64,000 nt of DNA from an uncultured Zoogloea sp. (GCA_937967645.1 CALBTT010000063.1:20721-84720); one strand, 5' to 3'; counted from the stretch's first letter, positions 39,738 through 50,126 are shown. Notes: generated by a model not told the origin, from the letters alone. Translations and numbers: made by a program.

Positions 39738-42338
39738 TCAGGCTGCCGGCTGATCGCCCGCGGAGCCCTCGCCACCTTCCACCTCACCCACATCCTGCTC
39801 TTCCTCCTCGCCTTCGAGGATCTTCTGCACGCCGGACAGGGTGCTCCCCTCATCCACCGAGATCAGGGTGACGCCCTGGGTAGCACGGCCCATCTCGCGG
39901 ATCTCGGCGACGCGGGTGCGCACCAGCACCCCCCCGGTGGTGATGAGCATGATCTGGTCCTTCTCGGTCACCAGCGTGGCGGCCACCACCTTGCCGTTGC
40001 GGTCGGAGGTCTGGATGGCGATCATGCCCTTGGTGCCACGGCCATGGCGGGTGTACTCGCCGATCGGGGTACGCTTGCCGAAGCCGTTCTCGGTGGCGGT
40101 GAGCACGCTTTGCTCTTCGTTGCTGGCCACCAGCATGGCGATCACAGTCTGACCGTCTTCCAGCATCATGCCGCGCACGCCACGGGCCTGACGCCCCATC
40201 GGACGCACGTCGTTCTCGCTGAAGCGCACGGCCTTGCCGGCATCGGAGAACATCATCACGTCGTGCTGACCATCGGTGATCGCCACACCAACCAGATAAT
40301 CCCCCTCGTCCAGGCCCACGGCGATGATGCCGGCCTTGCGCGGGTTGGAGAAGTCGGTGAGCGGGGTCTTCTTGACCGTGCCCTGGGCTGTGGCCATGAA
40401 GATGAAGTGGCCTTCGTCGAACACCTTGACCGGCAACACGGCGGTGATCTTCTCACCCTCGAGCAGCGGGAAGAGATTGACAATGGGCCGGCCGCGGCTG
40501 TTGCGGGTGCCTTCCGGCACTTCATAAACCTTCAGCCAGTACAGGCGGCCACGGTTGGAGAAGCACAGGATGTGGTCGTGGGTGTTGGCCACGAAGAGCT
40601 GGTCGACGAAGTCGTCGTCCTTCACCGCGGCGGCCTGCTTGCCGCGCCCGCCACGCTTCTGCGCCCGGTAGTCGGTCAGCGGCTGACGCTTGAAGTAGCC
40701 GGTGTGGGACAAGGTCACGACCATGTCCTGGGGCGCGATCAGGTCTTCTATATTGATGTCGGCGGTGTTCATCACCACCTCGGACCGTCGCGGGTCGCCG
40801 AACTGCTGCTTGATGAGGTTCAGCTCGTCCACGATGATCGCGGTGATGCGCTCGGGGCGGGCCAGGATGTCGAGCAGGTCGGCGATGTTGTCCATCACTT
40901 CCTTGTACTCGGCAACGATCTTGTCCTGCTCCAGGCCGGTCAGGCGCTGCAGACGCAGTTCGAGGATGGCCTGGGCCTGGGCATCGGACAGGCGGTAGCC
41001 CTGGGCCGACAGACCGAATTCGGGGGCCAGCCCCTCCGGGCGGAAGCTGTCGGCCGCCGCACGGGCAAGCATCTCCTCGACCAGGGCGGAGCGCCACTGG
41101 CGCCCCATCAGGGCCTTCTTGGCCTCGGGCGGGGTCGGCGCCGCCTTGATCAGGGCGATGATCTCGTCCACGTTGGACAGCGCCACCGCCAGGCCTTCCA
41201 GAATGTGGCCACGTTCGCGCGCCTTGCGCAGTTCGAAGATGGTGCGGCGGGTGACCACTTCGCGCCGGTGGGCGAGGAAGCAGTCGATCATCTGGTAGAG
41301 GTTGAGCAGGCGCGGCTTGCCATCCACCAGCGCCACCATGTTCATGCCGAAGGTGTCCTGCAGCTGGGTCTGCTTGAACAGGTTGTTCAGCACCACGTCA
41401 GGCACTTCATTGCGCTTGAGCTCGATGACCATGCGCATGCCGGACTTGTCCGACTCGTCACGGATGTCGCTGATGCCCTCGATCTTCTTCTCGTTGACCA
41501 GCTCGGCGATCTTCTCGATCAGGGTCTTCTTGTTAACCTGGTAGGGAATCTCGTCGACGATGATCGCCTGGCGGTCACCCTTGCCGATGTCCTCGAAGTG
41601 GGTGCGCGCCCGCATCACCACGCGACCACGCCCGGTGCGATAGCCCTCATGCACGCCGGACAGGCCGTAGATCAGGCCTGCGGTGGGGAAGTCCGGCGCC
41701 GGGATGATCTTGATCAGTTCCTCGATGGAGACATCCGGCTCCTGCAGCATGCGCAGACAGGCATCCACCACCTCGGTCAGGTTGTGCGGCGGAATGTTGG
41801 TGGCCATGCCCACCGCAATACCACCCGACCCGTTGATCAGCAGGTTCGGAATACGCGCCGGCAGGACCAGCGGCTCTTTCTCGGAGCCATCATAGTTGGG
41901 TCCGAAGTCGATGGTTTCCTTCTCGATGTCGGCAAGCAGCTCGTGGCCGATCTTGGCCATCCGGACTTCGGTGTAACGCATCGCCGCCGCGCTGTCGCCA
42001 TCCACCGAGCCGAAGTTGCCCTGACCGTCCACCAGCATGTAGCGCAGGGAGAAGTTCTGCGCCATGCGGACGATGGTGTCATAGACAGACTGGTCGCCAT
42101 GGGGGTGATACTTACCGATCACGTCACCGACGATACGGGCGGACTTCTTGTACGCCTTGTTCCAGTCATTGCCCAGCTCGTGCATGGCAAACAGCACGCG
42201 CCGGTGCACCGGCTTGAGGCCGTCGCGCACATCGGGCAGGGCCCGACCCACGATCACGCTCATTGCGTAATCCAGGTAGGCGTGGCGCATCTCGTCTTCG
42301 AGGCTGATGGGTAAGGTTTCTTTGGCGAACGGGATCAT
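39738..42338 (-). CDS. gyrA: DNA gyrase subunit A
   Basis: Breakage-reunion subunit of DNA gyrase; 866 aa. The catalytic Tyr122 is in [11 protein letters not shown] and the GyrA box QKRGGRGK is in the C-terminal pinwheel (six-bladed, from about 520 on). The C-tail is acidic ([18 protein letters not shown]). At the quinolone site the sequence is HGDQSVYD: Gln83 and Ser84 where E. coli has Ser83 and Ala84, with Asp87 retained. It heads a long operon through lapAB and is divergent from an OmpA-like gene. Confidence 0.98.
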   Translation of the reverse strand: MIPFAKETLPISLEDEMRHAYLDYAMSVIVGRALPDVRDGLKPVHRRVLFAMHELGNDWNKAYKKSARIVGDVIGKYHPHGDQSVYDTIVRMAQNFSLRYMLVDGQGNFGSVDGDSAAAMRYTEVRMAKIGHELLADIEKETIDFGPNYDGSEKEPLVLPARIPNLLINGSGGIAVGMATNIPPHNLTEVVDACLRMLQEPDVSIEELIKIIPAPDFPTAGLIYGLSGVHEGYRTGRGRVVMRARTHFEDIGKGDRQAIIVDEIPYQVNKKTLIEKIAELVNEKKIEGISDIRDESDKSGMRMVIELKRNEVPDVVLNNLFKQTQLQDTFGMNMVALVDGKPRLLNLYQMIDCFLAHRREVVTRRTIFELRKARERGHILEGLAVALSNVDEIIALIKAAPTPPEAKKALMGRQWRSALVEEMLARAAADSFRPEGLAPEFGLSAQGYRLSDAQAQAILELRLQRLTGLEQDKIVAEYKEVMDNIADLLDILARPERITAIIVDELNLIKQQFGDPRRSEVVMNTADINIEDLIAPQDMVVTLSHTGYFKRQPLTDYRAQKRGGRGKQAAAVKDDDFVDQLFVANTHDHILCFSNRGRLYWLKVYEVPEGTRNSRGRPIVNLFPLLEGEKITAVLPVKVFDEGHFIFMATAQGTVKKTPLTDFSNPRKAGIIAVGLDEGDYLVGVAITDGQHDVMMFSDAGKAVRFSENDVRPMGRQARGVRGMMLEDGQTVIAMLVASNEEQSVLTATENGFGKRTPIGEYTRHGRGTKGMIAIQTSDRNGKVVAATLVTEKDQIMLITTGGVLVRTRVAEIREMGRATQGVTLISVDEGSTLSGVQKILEGEEEEQDVGEVEGGEGSAGDQPAA

Positions 42339-42552
42339 GGCTACCGCGAGAATTCAACGATTCGTCGGAAAGACGAAAAACATGGAGTTTAGCACGCCAC
42401 CGATGCCCCACTCCCGCCTCCTGTGCACCGAAACAGGGCGTCGGCATGAGTACGCCGATTGTGAGCGCCAGCCCTCATATGCTCTAATCCCGGCGCCACC
42501 TACAACACCAGACGGGCGCCTTAAGCGCCCCATCCGTTCAGAGGAGAAATTC

Positions 42553-43281
42553 ATGACCACAAGCCGCTTCCGCCTGGCCACCACGACCATCCTGATGCTC
42601 GCCAGCCTCTCCGCGATGGCCCAATCGAAGGACATCGTCGTCGACCCGAAGGGCGACGTGCCTTACGTAACCGACCAGCGCAACGTCGTCACCAAGAGCG
42701 GCGCTGACCTGTGCTGGCGCACCGGCTACTGGACCCCCGGCGCCGCGGGCGAAGCCAAGGCCGGCGAGCGCCCGGTCGGCTGCGAATGCGACAAGGACGT
42801 GGTCGGCGCCGAGAAGTGCGCACCGCCGGCACCGGCACCGGCAGCCGCCCCGGCAGTCGTCGCCGCCCCCGTTGCAGCACCGGCGGCACCGGCCAAGTGC
42901 GACTTCAGCGCCACCCTGTCGGCGGACAACTCGTTCGCCTTCAACAAGTCCACCCTCACCCCCTCCGCCAGGCAGAACCTCGACAGCGCCGTCGTGGCCA
43001 AGCTCGGCGCCTGCGCCAACGTCACCTCCGTGATCGTCACCGGCCACACCGACCGCCTCGGCACCCAGGCCTACAACCAGAAGCTCTCCGAGAAGCGCGC
43101 CGAGGCCGTCCAGGCCTATCTGATCAGCAAGGGTGTGAAGGCCGACCTGATCGACACCATGGGCGCCGGCAAGACCCAGCCGATCAAGAGCTGCGACGAC
43201 AAGCTCGGCCGCAAGAAGCTGATCGAATGCCTGGCCCCCAACCGCCGCGTCACCGTGGACGTGAAGGGCTCCGCCAAGTAA
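42553..43281 (+). CDS. OmpA-family outer-membrane protein (paralogue 1)
   Basis: A 242-residue exported protein. A signal peptide (MTTSRFRLATTTILMLASLS, cut after AMA) precedes a conserved N-terminal module with [11 protein letters not shown] and GCECDKDV, a Pro-Ala-rich linker (about 100-115), and a C-terminal OmpA peptidoglycan-binding domain ([24 protein letters not shown]). There is no eight-stranded barrel, so it resembles RmpM-type periplasmic anchors. GGAG stands 8 bp upstream of ATG. A hairpin GGGCGC/GCGCCC lies just before the RBS. A close paralogue lies at 44773. Confidence 0.92.
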   Translation: MTTSRFRLATTTILMLASLSAMAQSKDIVVDPKGDVPYVTDQRNVVTKSGADLCWRTGYWTPGAAGEAKAGERPVGCECDKDVVGAEKCAPPAPAPAAAPAVVAAPVAAPAAPAKCDFSATLSADNSFAFNKSTLTPSARQNLDSAVVAKLGACANVTSVIVTGHTDRLGTQAYNQKLSEKRAEAVQAYLISKGVKADLIDTMGAGKTQPIKSCDDKLGRKKLIECLAPNRRVTVDVKGSAK

Positions 43282-43304
43282 TCTGCCCCTGCTGGCAAGG
43301 CCTG

Positions 43305-43329
43305 AAACCCCGCCCACCGGCGGGGTTTT
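43305..43329 (+). terminator. Terminator after OmpA-like paralogue 1
   Basis: Stem AAACCCCGCC / GGCGGGGTTT with a four-base loop and TTTT; 24 bp after the stop. Confidence 0.85.
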
Positions 43330-43364
43330 CATTTGGATCAACCCATCGACACGGAACCGCCCCA

Positions 43365-44684
43365 ATGACGCCCACCCCGGTAGACCTGCTGATCGAAGCA
43401 CGCTACATCATTCCGGTCGAACCCCGGGACGTCACGCTGGAGCACCACGCCATCGCCATCCGCGACGGCCGGATCGAGGCCCTGCTGCCGATCGACCAGG
43501 CCCGCAGCCGCTACACCCCCGGCGAGACGATCCGCCTGCCGGAGCACATCCTGACCCCTGGCCTGGTCAACCTGCACTGCCATGCCGCAATGAGCCTGAT
43601 GCGCGGCCTCGCCGACGACCTGCCGCTGATGCGCTGGCTCCAGGAGGCCATCTGGCCCACCGAGGCACGACACGCCTCCCCGACCTTCGTGCGGGACGGC
43701 AGCCTGCTTGCCGGCGCCGAGATGCTGCGCGGCGGCATCACCACCTGCAACGACATGTATTTCTTCCCCCAGGCGACCGCCGAAGCCTTCGACCGCCTGG
43801 GCCTGCGCGCGGTGCTGGGCATCACGGTGATCGAATTCCCGTCCCAGTACGCCTCCGATGCCGACGACTACCTCGCCAAAGGGCTGGCGACCCGGGAGGC
43901 CTGGCGCGACAATCCACTGATCCGCTTCGCCCTCGCCCCCCACGCGCCTTATACGGTGTCAGACCGCAGCTTCGAGCGCATCGGCACCCTTGCCGAAGAA
44001 CTCGACGTTCCGATCCACATTCATATCCACGAAACCGCTGAAGAAATCGAGACCAGCCTGCGCGAGCATGGCAGGCGCCCGATCCAGCGACTGGACGAAC
44101 TCGGCCTGCTGGGGCCCAATCTGATCGGCGTCCACGCCGTCCACCTCGACCGGGGGGACATCGAGCGACTGACCAGGCAGGGCTGCGCCATCGCCCACTG
44201 CCCCACCTCCAACATGAAGCTGGCCAGCGGCGCAGCCCCCATCAAGCCGCTCCTCGATGCCGGCCTGGCAGTGGGCCTGGGCAGCGACGGCGCTGCCAGC
44301 AACAACCGCATCGACCTGTGGCGCGAAATGCACCAGGCCAGCCTGCTTGCCAAACTGAGCAACCTGGACGCATCGGCCGTGCCGGCCCATGAAGCCCTGC
44401 GCATGGCCACCCTGCACGGCGCCCGCGCCCTCGGACTCGACGACACGATCGGGTCACTGCTGCCCGGCAAGGCCGCCGACCTGTGCGCCATGCGTATCGA
44501 CGAGCCGGACACACTCCCTCTTTATCAGGCGGCGTCACACCTGACATACGTGCTCGGACGCCACGCTGTATCGGATGTCTGGATCAATGGACAGCCCCGC
44601 GTCCGCGAGGGGGAACTGTTGCAAATATCCAACACCGAACTATTGAGCATCGCCCGCCTATGGCAAAATAAGCTCCGCCAATGA
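43365..44684 (+). CDS. mtaD: Amidohydrolase: 5'-methylthioadenosine/S-adenosylhomocysteine deaminase-like (TRZ/ATZ family)
   Basis: A 439-residue metal-dependent deaminase. Metal ligands are His71 and His73 (LVNLHCHAAMSLMRG), a His in IHIHIHETAEE, another in GVHAVHLD, and Asp in LGSDGAASNNRIDL. Proteins of this group deaminate MTA, SAH or adenosine. The ATG at 43365 was chosen by homology; the frame is open far upstream. Placement ahead of ubiG, an SAM-dependent methyltransferase that makes SAH, agrees with a role in SAH or MTA recycling. The substrate is not proven. Confidence 0.88.
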   Translation: MTPTPVDLLIEARYIIPVEPRDVTLEHHAIAIRDGRIEALLPIDQARSRYTPGETIRLPEHILTPGLVNLHCHAAMSLMRGLADDLPLMRWLQEAIWPTEARHASPTFVRDGSLLAGAEMLRGGITTCNDMYFFPQATAEAFDRLGLRAVLGITVIEFPSQYASDADDYLAKGLATREAWRDNPLIRFALAPHAPYTVSDRSFERIGTLAEELDVPIHIHIHETAEEIETSLREHGRRPIQRLDELGLLGPNLIGVHAVHLDRGDIERLTRQGCAIAHCPTSNMKLASGAAPIKPLLDAGLAVGLGSDGAASNNRIDLWREMHQASLLAKLSNLDASAVPAHEALRMATLHGARALGLDDTIGSLLPGKAADLCAMRIDEPDTLPLYQAASHLTYVLGRHAVSDVWINGQPRVREGELLQISNTELLSIARLWQNKLRQ

Positions 44685-44772
44685 ATTGGATATGCTGCCT
44701 GACTTTATAACATCTCAGGCAGTCAGGATGAATCTTCCGGTTCTACCCCTTTGCCTTGCGACGAGGAAAACG

Positions 44773-45510
44773 ATGATCAAACAAGCCAAAAAACAACTGC
44801 TGATGGCCGCCGCACTTGCCGCTCTCGGCCTGTCCGCCTCCGCCAGCTTCGCCAAAGACGTCGTTGTTGATACGAAGGGCGAAGTGCCTTACGTGATCGA
44901 CTCCCGCGCCGTCGTCGCCCGCAGCGGCAACGACCTGTGCTGGCGCACGGGCTACTGGACCCCCGCCGCCGCCTCCACCACCCTGGCCGGCGAGTTCCCG
45001 GTTGGCTGTGAGTGCGACAAGGACGTCGTCGCTCAAGACAAGTGCGTGAAGCCCGCCGCCGCTGCCGCTCCGGCCGCTGGTTCCAAGTCCGCTCCGGCTG
45101 TTGCCGCTCCGGCTCCGGTTGCCGACAAGGTCAAGCTGGCCGCTGACGCCCTGTTCGAATTCGACAAGGCTGTCCTGCTGCCCGCCGGCAAGGCCAAGCT
45201 CGACGAACTGGCCGGCAAGGCCAAGAGCGTGAAGCTGGAAGTCATCCTCGCCGTCGGCCACACCGACCGCATCGGCAGCGACACCTACAACCAGAAGCTG
45301 TCCGAGAAGCGCGCTGCCGCCGTCAAGGACTACCTGGTCGGCAAGGGCGTTGAAGCCAACCGCGTGTACACCGAAGGCAAGGGCGAAAAGCAGCCCGTGA
45401 CCGGCGACAAGTGCAAGAACCTGGGCAAGGAATCCGGCAAGAACAAGAAGCTGGTCGAGTGCCTGCAGCCGGACCGTCGCGTGGAAATCGAAGTCATCGG
45501 CACCAAGTAA
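44773..45510 (+). CDS. OmpA-family outer-membrane protein (paralogue 2)
   Basis: A 245-residue exported protein with signal peptide ([20 protein letters not shown], cut after SFA), the same N-module ([15 protein letters not shown], then GCECDKDVV), an Ala/Pro-rich linker and a C-terminal OmpA domain ([20 protein letters not shown]). It is clearly homologous to the 42553 gene throughout, so it is a duplication with the deaminase gene between. Codons here end in T more often than in neighbours (many GCT), which may reflect high expression. RBS GAGGA is 6 bp upstream. Confidence 0.92.
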   Translation: MIKQAKKQLLMAAALAALGLSASASFAKDVVVDTKGEVPYVIDSRAVVARSGNDLCWRTGYWTPAAASTTLAGEFPVGCECDKDVVAQDKCVKPAAAAAPAAGSKSAPAVAAPAPVADKVKLAADALFEFDKAVLLPAGKAKLDELAGKAKSVKLEVILAVGHTDRIGSDTYNQKLSEKRAAAVKDYLVGKGVEANRVYTEGKGEKQPVTGDKCKNLGKESGKNKKLVECLQPDRRVEIEVIGTK

Positions 45511-45538
45511 TTCGCCGACAGATTTCCCGCCTGTCCCC

Positions 45539-45572
45539 AAAAAGCCCTGCCCTGCAGGGCTTTTTGTTTTTT
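45539..45572 (+). terminator. Terminator after OmpA-like paralogue 2
   Basis: Stem AAAAGCCCTG / CAGGGCTTTT with a CCCT loop, followed by T-rich sequence. Confidence 0.88.
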
Positions 45573-45622
45573 ACGGGTCTGCCCCAAGCCCTGACTCTCG
45601 CAATACAATTCGGCCTGCCTAC

Positions 45623-46345
45623 ATGAATTCGCCCATTTCCGTTGCCGCCATGAATGCCGATCCCGCCGAACTCCAGAAATTCAGTGACCTTGCCCATCGC
45701 TGGTGGGACCCCGAATCCGAATTCAAACCTCTGCACCGGATCAACCCCCTCCGCCTGGACTGGATCGACGCGGCCGTCGGTCTGAGCGGCAAGAAGGTGG
45801 TGGACATCGGTTGCGGCGGCGGCATCCTCGCCGAATCCATGGCCGACCGGGGCGCGCTGGTCACCGGCGTAGACTTGTCGGAAAAAGCACTCGGCGTCGC
45901 ACGCCTGCATCTTTACGAAAGCGGCCTGACCGTCGATTACCGGCACATCGCCGCAGAAGCGCTGGCCCTCGAAGCCCCTGGCAGCTTCGACGTGGTGACC
46001 TGCATGGAGATGCTCGAACACGTACCCGACCCGGCCAGCACCATCCAGGCCTGCGCCGCGCTGGTAAAACCAGGCGGGCAAGTGTTCTTCTCCACCCTGA
46101 ACCGCAACCTCAAGTCCTACCTGATGGCCGTGGTCGGCGCCGAGTACATCCTCAATCTGCTGCCCAAGGGCACCCACGAATACGCCAAGTTCATCAAACC
46201 CTCCGAACTGGCCCGCTATGTGCGGAATGCCGGCCTCGACGTCAATGAACTGATCGGCATGACCTACAACCCCCTGACGGAAATCTACGCGCTGGGCCCG
46301 GACACCGACGTCAATTACCTGATGCGCACCACCCGCAATGGCTGA
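45623..46345 (+). CDS. ubiG: Ubiquinone biosynthesis O-methyltransferase
   Basis: SAM-dependent methyltransferase for both O-methylations of ubiquinone; 240 aa from ATG 45623, or 231 aa from ATG 45650, which is closer to the usual betaproteobacterial start ([20 protein letters not shown]). Motif I is [16 protein letters not shown]. The typical [10 protein letters not shown] follows the N-terminus. Its stop lies 8 bp inside gph, so the two are coupled. Confidence 0.95.
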   Translation: MNSPISVAAMNADPAELQKFSDLAHRWWDPESEFKPLHRINPLRLDWIDAAVGLSGKKVVDIGCGGGILAESMADRGALVTGVDLSEKALGVARLHLYESGLTVDYRHIAAEALALEAPGSFDVVTCMEMLEHVPDPASTIQACAALVKPGGQVFFSTLNRNLKSYLMAVVGAEYILNLLPKGTHEYAKFIKPSELARYVRNAGLDVNELIGMTYNPLTEIYALGPDTDVNYLMRTTRNG

Positions 46346-46994
46346 GGCCGTCTTCTTTGACCTGGATGGCACCCTCGCCGATACAGCTCCCGATCTCGCC
46401 GGCACACTGAACCGGCTCAAGGCGGAACAAGGACTCCCCCCCAGCCCCTACGACATCCTCCGCCCCCGCGTATCGCAGGGCGTGCGCGGGATGCTGGGTG
46501 CGGGCTTCGGCCTGCAACCCGAGGACGCCGCCTACCCGCCGCTGGCCGACCGCTTCCTGAGCCTTTACAGCGAGGCGCTATGCGTCGAAACACGCCTGTT
46601 CGCAGGCATGGCGGAACTCCTCGATCAGCTCGACGCCCTGGGCATCACATGGGGCGTCGTCACCAACAAGGCGGAGCGCCTGGCCCGCCCGATCATCGTC
46701 GCGCTAGGACTTTCGGAGCGCTGCGCGTGCATTGTCGGCGGAGATACGGCCAGCCGGCCAAAGCCCCATCCCGACCCGCTTCTCCACGCCTGCTCTCTAA
46801 CAGGGCACGCGCCGCAACACAGCCTGTATGTCGGCGACGACATCCGCGACATCCAGGCAGGCCGCGCAGCAGGCATGACCACCGTGGCGGCCGCCTACGG
46901 CTATCTGGGCAGCGCCGAACCCGTCCACGCCTGGAACGCCGACACCATCATCGAACACCCGCTGGACATCCTGCCCCTGCTGGGCCGCGCCTGA
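46338..46994 (+). CDS. gph: Phosphoglycolate phosphatase (HAD family)
   Basis: A 218-residue HAD hydrolase with DxDGT motif [15 protein letters not shown], motif II TNK (VVTNKAER) and motif [17 protein letters not shown]. Placement directly after ubiG is conserved in proteobacteria. Some homologues at this locus are listed as N-acetylmuramic-acid-6-phosphate phosphatases (MupP), which cannot be excluded. Confidence 0.9.
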   Translation: MAEAVFFDLDGTLADTAPDLAGTLNRLKAEQGLPPSPYDILRPRVSQGVRGMLGAGFGLQPEDAAYPPLADRFLSLYSEALCVETRLFAGMAELLDQLDALGITWGVVTNKAERLARPIIVALGLSERCACIVGGDTASRPKPHPDPLLHACSLTGHAPQHSLYVGDDIRDIQAGRAAGMTTVAAAYGYLGSAEPVHAWNADTIIEHPLDILPLLGRA

Positions 46995-47001
46995 TACGTG
47001 C

Positions 47002-47007
47002 TATCAT
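47002..47007 (+). promoter_or_regulatory. Extended -10 promoter candidate for ssrA
   Basis: TGCTATCAT gives an extended -10 (TG then TATCAT) about 48 bp before the mature tmRNA 5' end. No convincing -35 is seen. Confidence 0.45.
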
Positions 47008-47054
47008 TGGGAACTGTTTCGGCAAAACCGGAACTAAGCAAAGCAGCACAACAT

Positions 47055-47418
47055 GGGGCCGACCTGGCTTCGACGTGGGTTGCGAAGCAGATCAGTGCAT
47101 ACCGAGGACCAGTTACCTCGTAAATCCACTGGAAAACTACAAACGCCAACGACGAGCGTTTCGCTCTGGCCGCTTAAGGCCTAAGCCGCTGCACTGATTC
47201 GTTCCTGGGTCAGGTGGGGTCAAACCCATTGCAGCGTCATTTACAGGAACTAGCAAGGGATCGGGTTACTTGGTCCGGCGCGAAACTCTAGGTGACTCGC
47301 CTGTGGTCGGCCTGCCGACTGGCTAAACCCCGGGTTAAATCCAAGTAGGTCGGCTAAGTATGTAGAACTGACTGTAGAGGACTTGCGGACGGGGGTTCGA
47401 TTCCCCCCGGCTCCACCA
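47055..47418 (+). ncRNA. ssrA: tmRNA
   Basis: Rescues stalled ribosomes. It has a tRNA-like 5' end (GGGGCCGACCTGGCTTCGAC) and 3' end with GGTTCGATTCC T-arm, CGGCTCC acceptor strand, A and encoded CCA. The tag reading frame is 47145-47177: GCC AAC GAC GAG CGT TTC GCT CTG GCC GCT TAA, peptide ANDERFALAA, a betaproteobacterial form. Boundaries are from acceptor-stem pairing. Confidence 0.97.
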
Positions 47419-47424
47419 ATTCAA

Positions 47425-47455
47425 CGCCAAGTGATTGATTTCACTTGGCGTTTTT
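47425..47455 (+). terminator. Terminator of ssrA
   Basis: Perfect ten-base stem CGCCAAGTGA / TCACTTGGCG with a six-base loop, followed by TTTTT. Confidence 0.92.
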
Positions 47456-47503
47456 CATTTTCAGCAACAGACCGCAATCTGACTCGACAACGCGAGGCTA
47501 CGC

Positions 47504-48091
47504 TCAGGCCTTCGGCCGTTGCGCCGACTTCGGGCGGAAGGCCTTGACGAAACGCTCGTCGGTTTCGATGTAAGGCCCGCCGATCAGGTCGATGCAGTAA
47601 GGCACGGCGGCGAAGATCCCCGGCACCTTCTGATTGCCATCGGCGTCCTTCAAGCCTTCGAGGGTTTCGGCGATGGCCTTGGGTTGGCCGGGCAGGTTGA
47701 GGATCAGGGACTGACCACGGATCACCCCGACCTGACGGGACAGGATGGCGGTGGGCACGAAGGCCAGGCTGATCTGGCGCATTTGCTCGCCAAAGCCCGG
47801 CATCACCTTGTGGGCGACCGCCAGAGTGGCTTCCGGAGTCACGTCGCGCAGGGCCGGGCCGGTGCCACCGGTGGTAAGCACCAGGGCGCAGCCGGCCTGG
47901 TCGCACAGCTCCACAAGGGTGGCTTCGATGGTCGACTGGTCATCGGCGATGAGGCGGACTTCAGCCTGCCACGGCGTGGTGAGGGTCCTGCCCAGCCACT
48001 CCTGCAGGGCAGGGATGCCCTTGTCTTCGTAGATCCCCGCAGAAGCCCGGTCGCTGATGGACACCAGGCCGATCTTCACCGCGTCGCTCAT
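47504..48091 (-). CDS. mog: Molybdopterin adenylyltransferase
   Basis: Adenylates molybdopterin in molybdenum cofactor synthesis; 195 aa. MoCF-fold motifs: GLVSISDRASAGIYEDKGIP at the N-terminus, TTGGTGPALRDVTPEA and the C-terminal NLPGQPKAI. Its ATG overlaps the stop of the upstream darP gene by four bp. No other moa/moe genes are in the window. Confidence 0.95.
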   Translation of the reverse strand: MSDAVKIGLVSISDRASAGIYEDKGIPALQEWLGRTLTTPWQAEVRLIADDQSTIEATLVELCDQAGCALVLTTGGTGPALRDVTPEATLAVAHKVMPGFGEQMRQISLAFVPTAILSRQVGVIRGQSLILNLPGQPKAIAETLEGLKDADGNQKVPGIFAAVPYCIDLIGGPYIETDERFVKAFRPKSAQRPKA

Positions 48092-48645
48092 TCTTCGTCT
48101 CCTTCATCCAGGTCGGACGGCTCGACGCCCTCTGCGCCGTACTCCAGCTCACGCAGGACCTTGAAGAGCTCGCGGAAGGCGCGCGGCGGCTTGTTGAGCT
48201 CCTTTTCCTTGATGGCGTTCCGGCGCAGCACGCGGAGGTGCTGCAGGTCGGCCCCCTGGTGGGCCTCGGCGATCTCGTGGAGGGTCTTCTCGTCCTCGAT
48301 CAGGCGGGCACGCAGCTGCTCGAGGCGGTGCATCCTGGCCGTCTCGACGGCGGAGACGCCCTTGAAGGCATCCAGCGCCGCGCGGATCGGCTCCGGGTCG
48401 ACATTGCGCATCAGCTTGCCGATGTACTGCAGCTGGCGACGCTTGGCTTCGTGGGACGGGAAACGCTGGTAATCCTTGACCGCGTCACGCAGGTCTTCAT
48501 CAATGGGCACCTTGGCAAGCCGTTCCTTGCCGAGGGCAACCAGCTCGGCACCCAGGTCTTGCAGGGCCTTGCTGGCCCGTTTCATCTCGGACTTGCTGGG
48601 GCCGAGGTCTTCTTCTTCGTCGTGGTGGTATTTGTGATGGGCCAT
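48088..48645 (-). CDS. darP: Ribosome-associated protein DarP (YjgA, DUF615)
   Basis: A 185-residue charged helical protein that associates with late 50S precursors in E. coli. Seen are the acidic N-terminus with PSKSEMKRASKALQDLGAEL, the central DYQRFPSHEAKRRQLQYIG, and the LRVLRRNAIKE segment. It is coupled to mog by a four-bp overlap and divergent from pmbA, the conserved yjgA-pmbA arrangement. Confidence 0.93.
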   Translation of the reverse strand: MAHHKYHHDEEEDLGPSKSEMKRASKALQDLGAELVALGKERLAKVPIDEDLRDAVKDYQRFPSHEAKRRQLQYIGKLMRNVDPEPIRAALDAFKGVSAVETARMHRLEQLRARLIEDEKTLHEIAEAHQGADLQHLRVLRRNAIKEKELNKPPRAFRELFKVLRELEYGAEGVEPSDLDEGDEE

Positions 48646-48676
48646 CTGGGCGCGGGAAATGCTCGGTAAGGGTAAG

Positions 48677-48682
48677 ATTATA
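48677..48682 (-). promoter_or_regulatory. -10 box for darP-mog
   Basis: A perfect TATAAT on the minus strand about 32 bp upstream of the darP ATG, in the darP/pmbA divergent gap. The -35 region is weak. Confidence 0.4.
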
Positions 48683-48713
48683 GCCTTTAGCCTCAGCTCC
48701 CACCGCTCACGCC

Positions 48714-50054
48714 ATGGCAGACAACCGTTTCAGCTTCAGTCAGGACAACCTCAAGACCCTCGCCGATGACATTCTCAAGTTCGCCAGGAAGCGCGGCGCC
48801 AGCGCCTGCGAGGTAGATGTGTCCGAAGGCTTCGGGCAGTCCGTCACGGTACGCCGCGACGAAGTGGACACCATCGAGTACAACCGGGACAAGGGCATCG
48901 GCGTCACCATCTACGATGGCCAGAAGCGCGGCTACGCCAGCACCTCGGATTTCTCCCGGGACTCCCTGAAGGCCACCGTGGACGCGGCCATCTCCATCGC
49001 CCGCTTCACGGCCCCCGACCCGGCCGCCGGCCTGCCCGACGAGGCGCTCCTGGCCCGCGACTTCCCCGACTTCGACCTCTACCACCCCTGGAACATCTCG
49101 ACCGAAGAGGCCATCGAGCTGGCCCGCCGCTGCGAGCGCGCGGCGTTTGCGGTCAGCCCGGAGATCCGCAATTCCGACGGGGCCAGCGTGTCGATGCAGC
49201 AAGCCCATTTCATCTCCGCCAACAGCCTGGGCTTCATGGGCGGCTATGCCAGCTCCCGCCACTACCTGTCCTGCTCGGTGATCGCCGGCGAGGGCGACGA
49301 CATGCAGCGGGACGACTGGTACACCACCAAGCGTGACCCGGCCGACCTGGCCGATGCCGACGAGATCGGCACCTTCGCCGCCCGCCGTTCCCTGGCCCGC
49401 CTCGGCGCCCGGCAGATCCCCACCTGCGAGGTACCGGTGCTGTTCGAGGCCCCGCTCGCAGCCGGCCTGATCGGCGCCTTCGTACACGCGGTGAGCGGCG
49501 GCGCCCTGTACCGCAAGTCCAGCTTCCTGCTCGACAGCCTGGGCAAGCAGGTCTTCCCCTCCCACATCCAGATCTCCGAGCGTCCGCACCTGGCCAAGGC
49601 CTTCGCCAGCAGCCCCTTCGATGACGATGGGGTGGCCACCCACGACCGCGAGGTCATCATCGATGGCGTGCTGCAGGGCTACTTCCTCAGCACCTACTCG
49701 GCCCGCAAGCTCGGCATGCAGACCACCGGCAACGCCGGCGGCAGCCACAACCTGCTGGTCAAGTCCGGCCAGTACGACCTGGAAGGCCTGGTCAAGCAGA
49801 TGGACCGCGGCCTGCTGGTCACCGAACTGCTGGGCCATGGCGTCAACTACGTCACCGGCGATTACTCCCGTGGCGCGGCGGGCTTCTGGGTCGAGAACGG
49901 CAAGATCCAGTACCCGGTGCACGAGATCACCATCGCCGGCAATCTCAAGGACATGCTGATGGGCATCCGCGAGATCGGCTCCGACGTCCTGGTGCGCGGC
50001 TCCAAGCATTGCGGCTCCATCCTCGTCGAGCGCATGACCGTGGCCGGCGCCTGA
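48714..50054 (+). CDS. pmbA: Metalloprotease-associated protein PmbA (TldE)
   Basis: A 446-residue TldD/PmbA family protein; with TldD it forms the heterodimeric protease that matures microcin B17 and degrades CcdA in E. coli. PmbA is the non-catalytic partner: the HExxxH zinc motif of TldD is absent. Diagnostic segments are GIGVTIYDGQKRGYASTSDF and GDYSRGAAGFWVENGKI. tldD is not in the window. Confidence 0.94.
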   Translation: MADNRFSFSQDNLKTLADDILKFARKRGASACEVDVSEGFGQSVTVRRDEVDTIEYNRDKGIGVTIYDGQKRGYASTSDFSRDSLKATVDAAISIARFTAPDPAAGLPDEALLARDFPDFDLYHPWNISTEEAIELARRCERAAFAVSPEIRNSDGASVSMQQAHFISANSLGFMGGYASSRHYLSCSVIAGEGDDMQRDDWYTTKRDPADLADADEIGTFAARRSLARLGARQIPTCEVPVLFEAPLAAGLIGAFVHAVSGGALYRKSSFLLDSLGKQVFPSHIQISERPHLAKAFASSPFDDDGVATHDREVIIDGVLQGYFLSTYSARKLGMQTTGNAGGSHNLLVKSGQYDLEGLVKQMDRGLLVTELLGHGVNYVTGDYSRGAAGFWVENGKIQYPVHEITIAGNLKDMLMGIREIGSDVLVRGSKHCGSILVERMTVAGA

Positions 50055-50126
50055 TCCGGCCGCACAACCCAGTCATCTCACCCGGGTTCATCCCACCGTC
50101 CAGAACGAGAAAGAAGAGGAAACATC

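Noticed and set aside
42307..42552. Extended N-terminus of OmpA-like paralogue 1
   Set aside because: The signal peptide and RBS sit at 42553; the upstream codons overlap the gyrA start region and show no homology.
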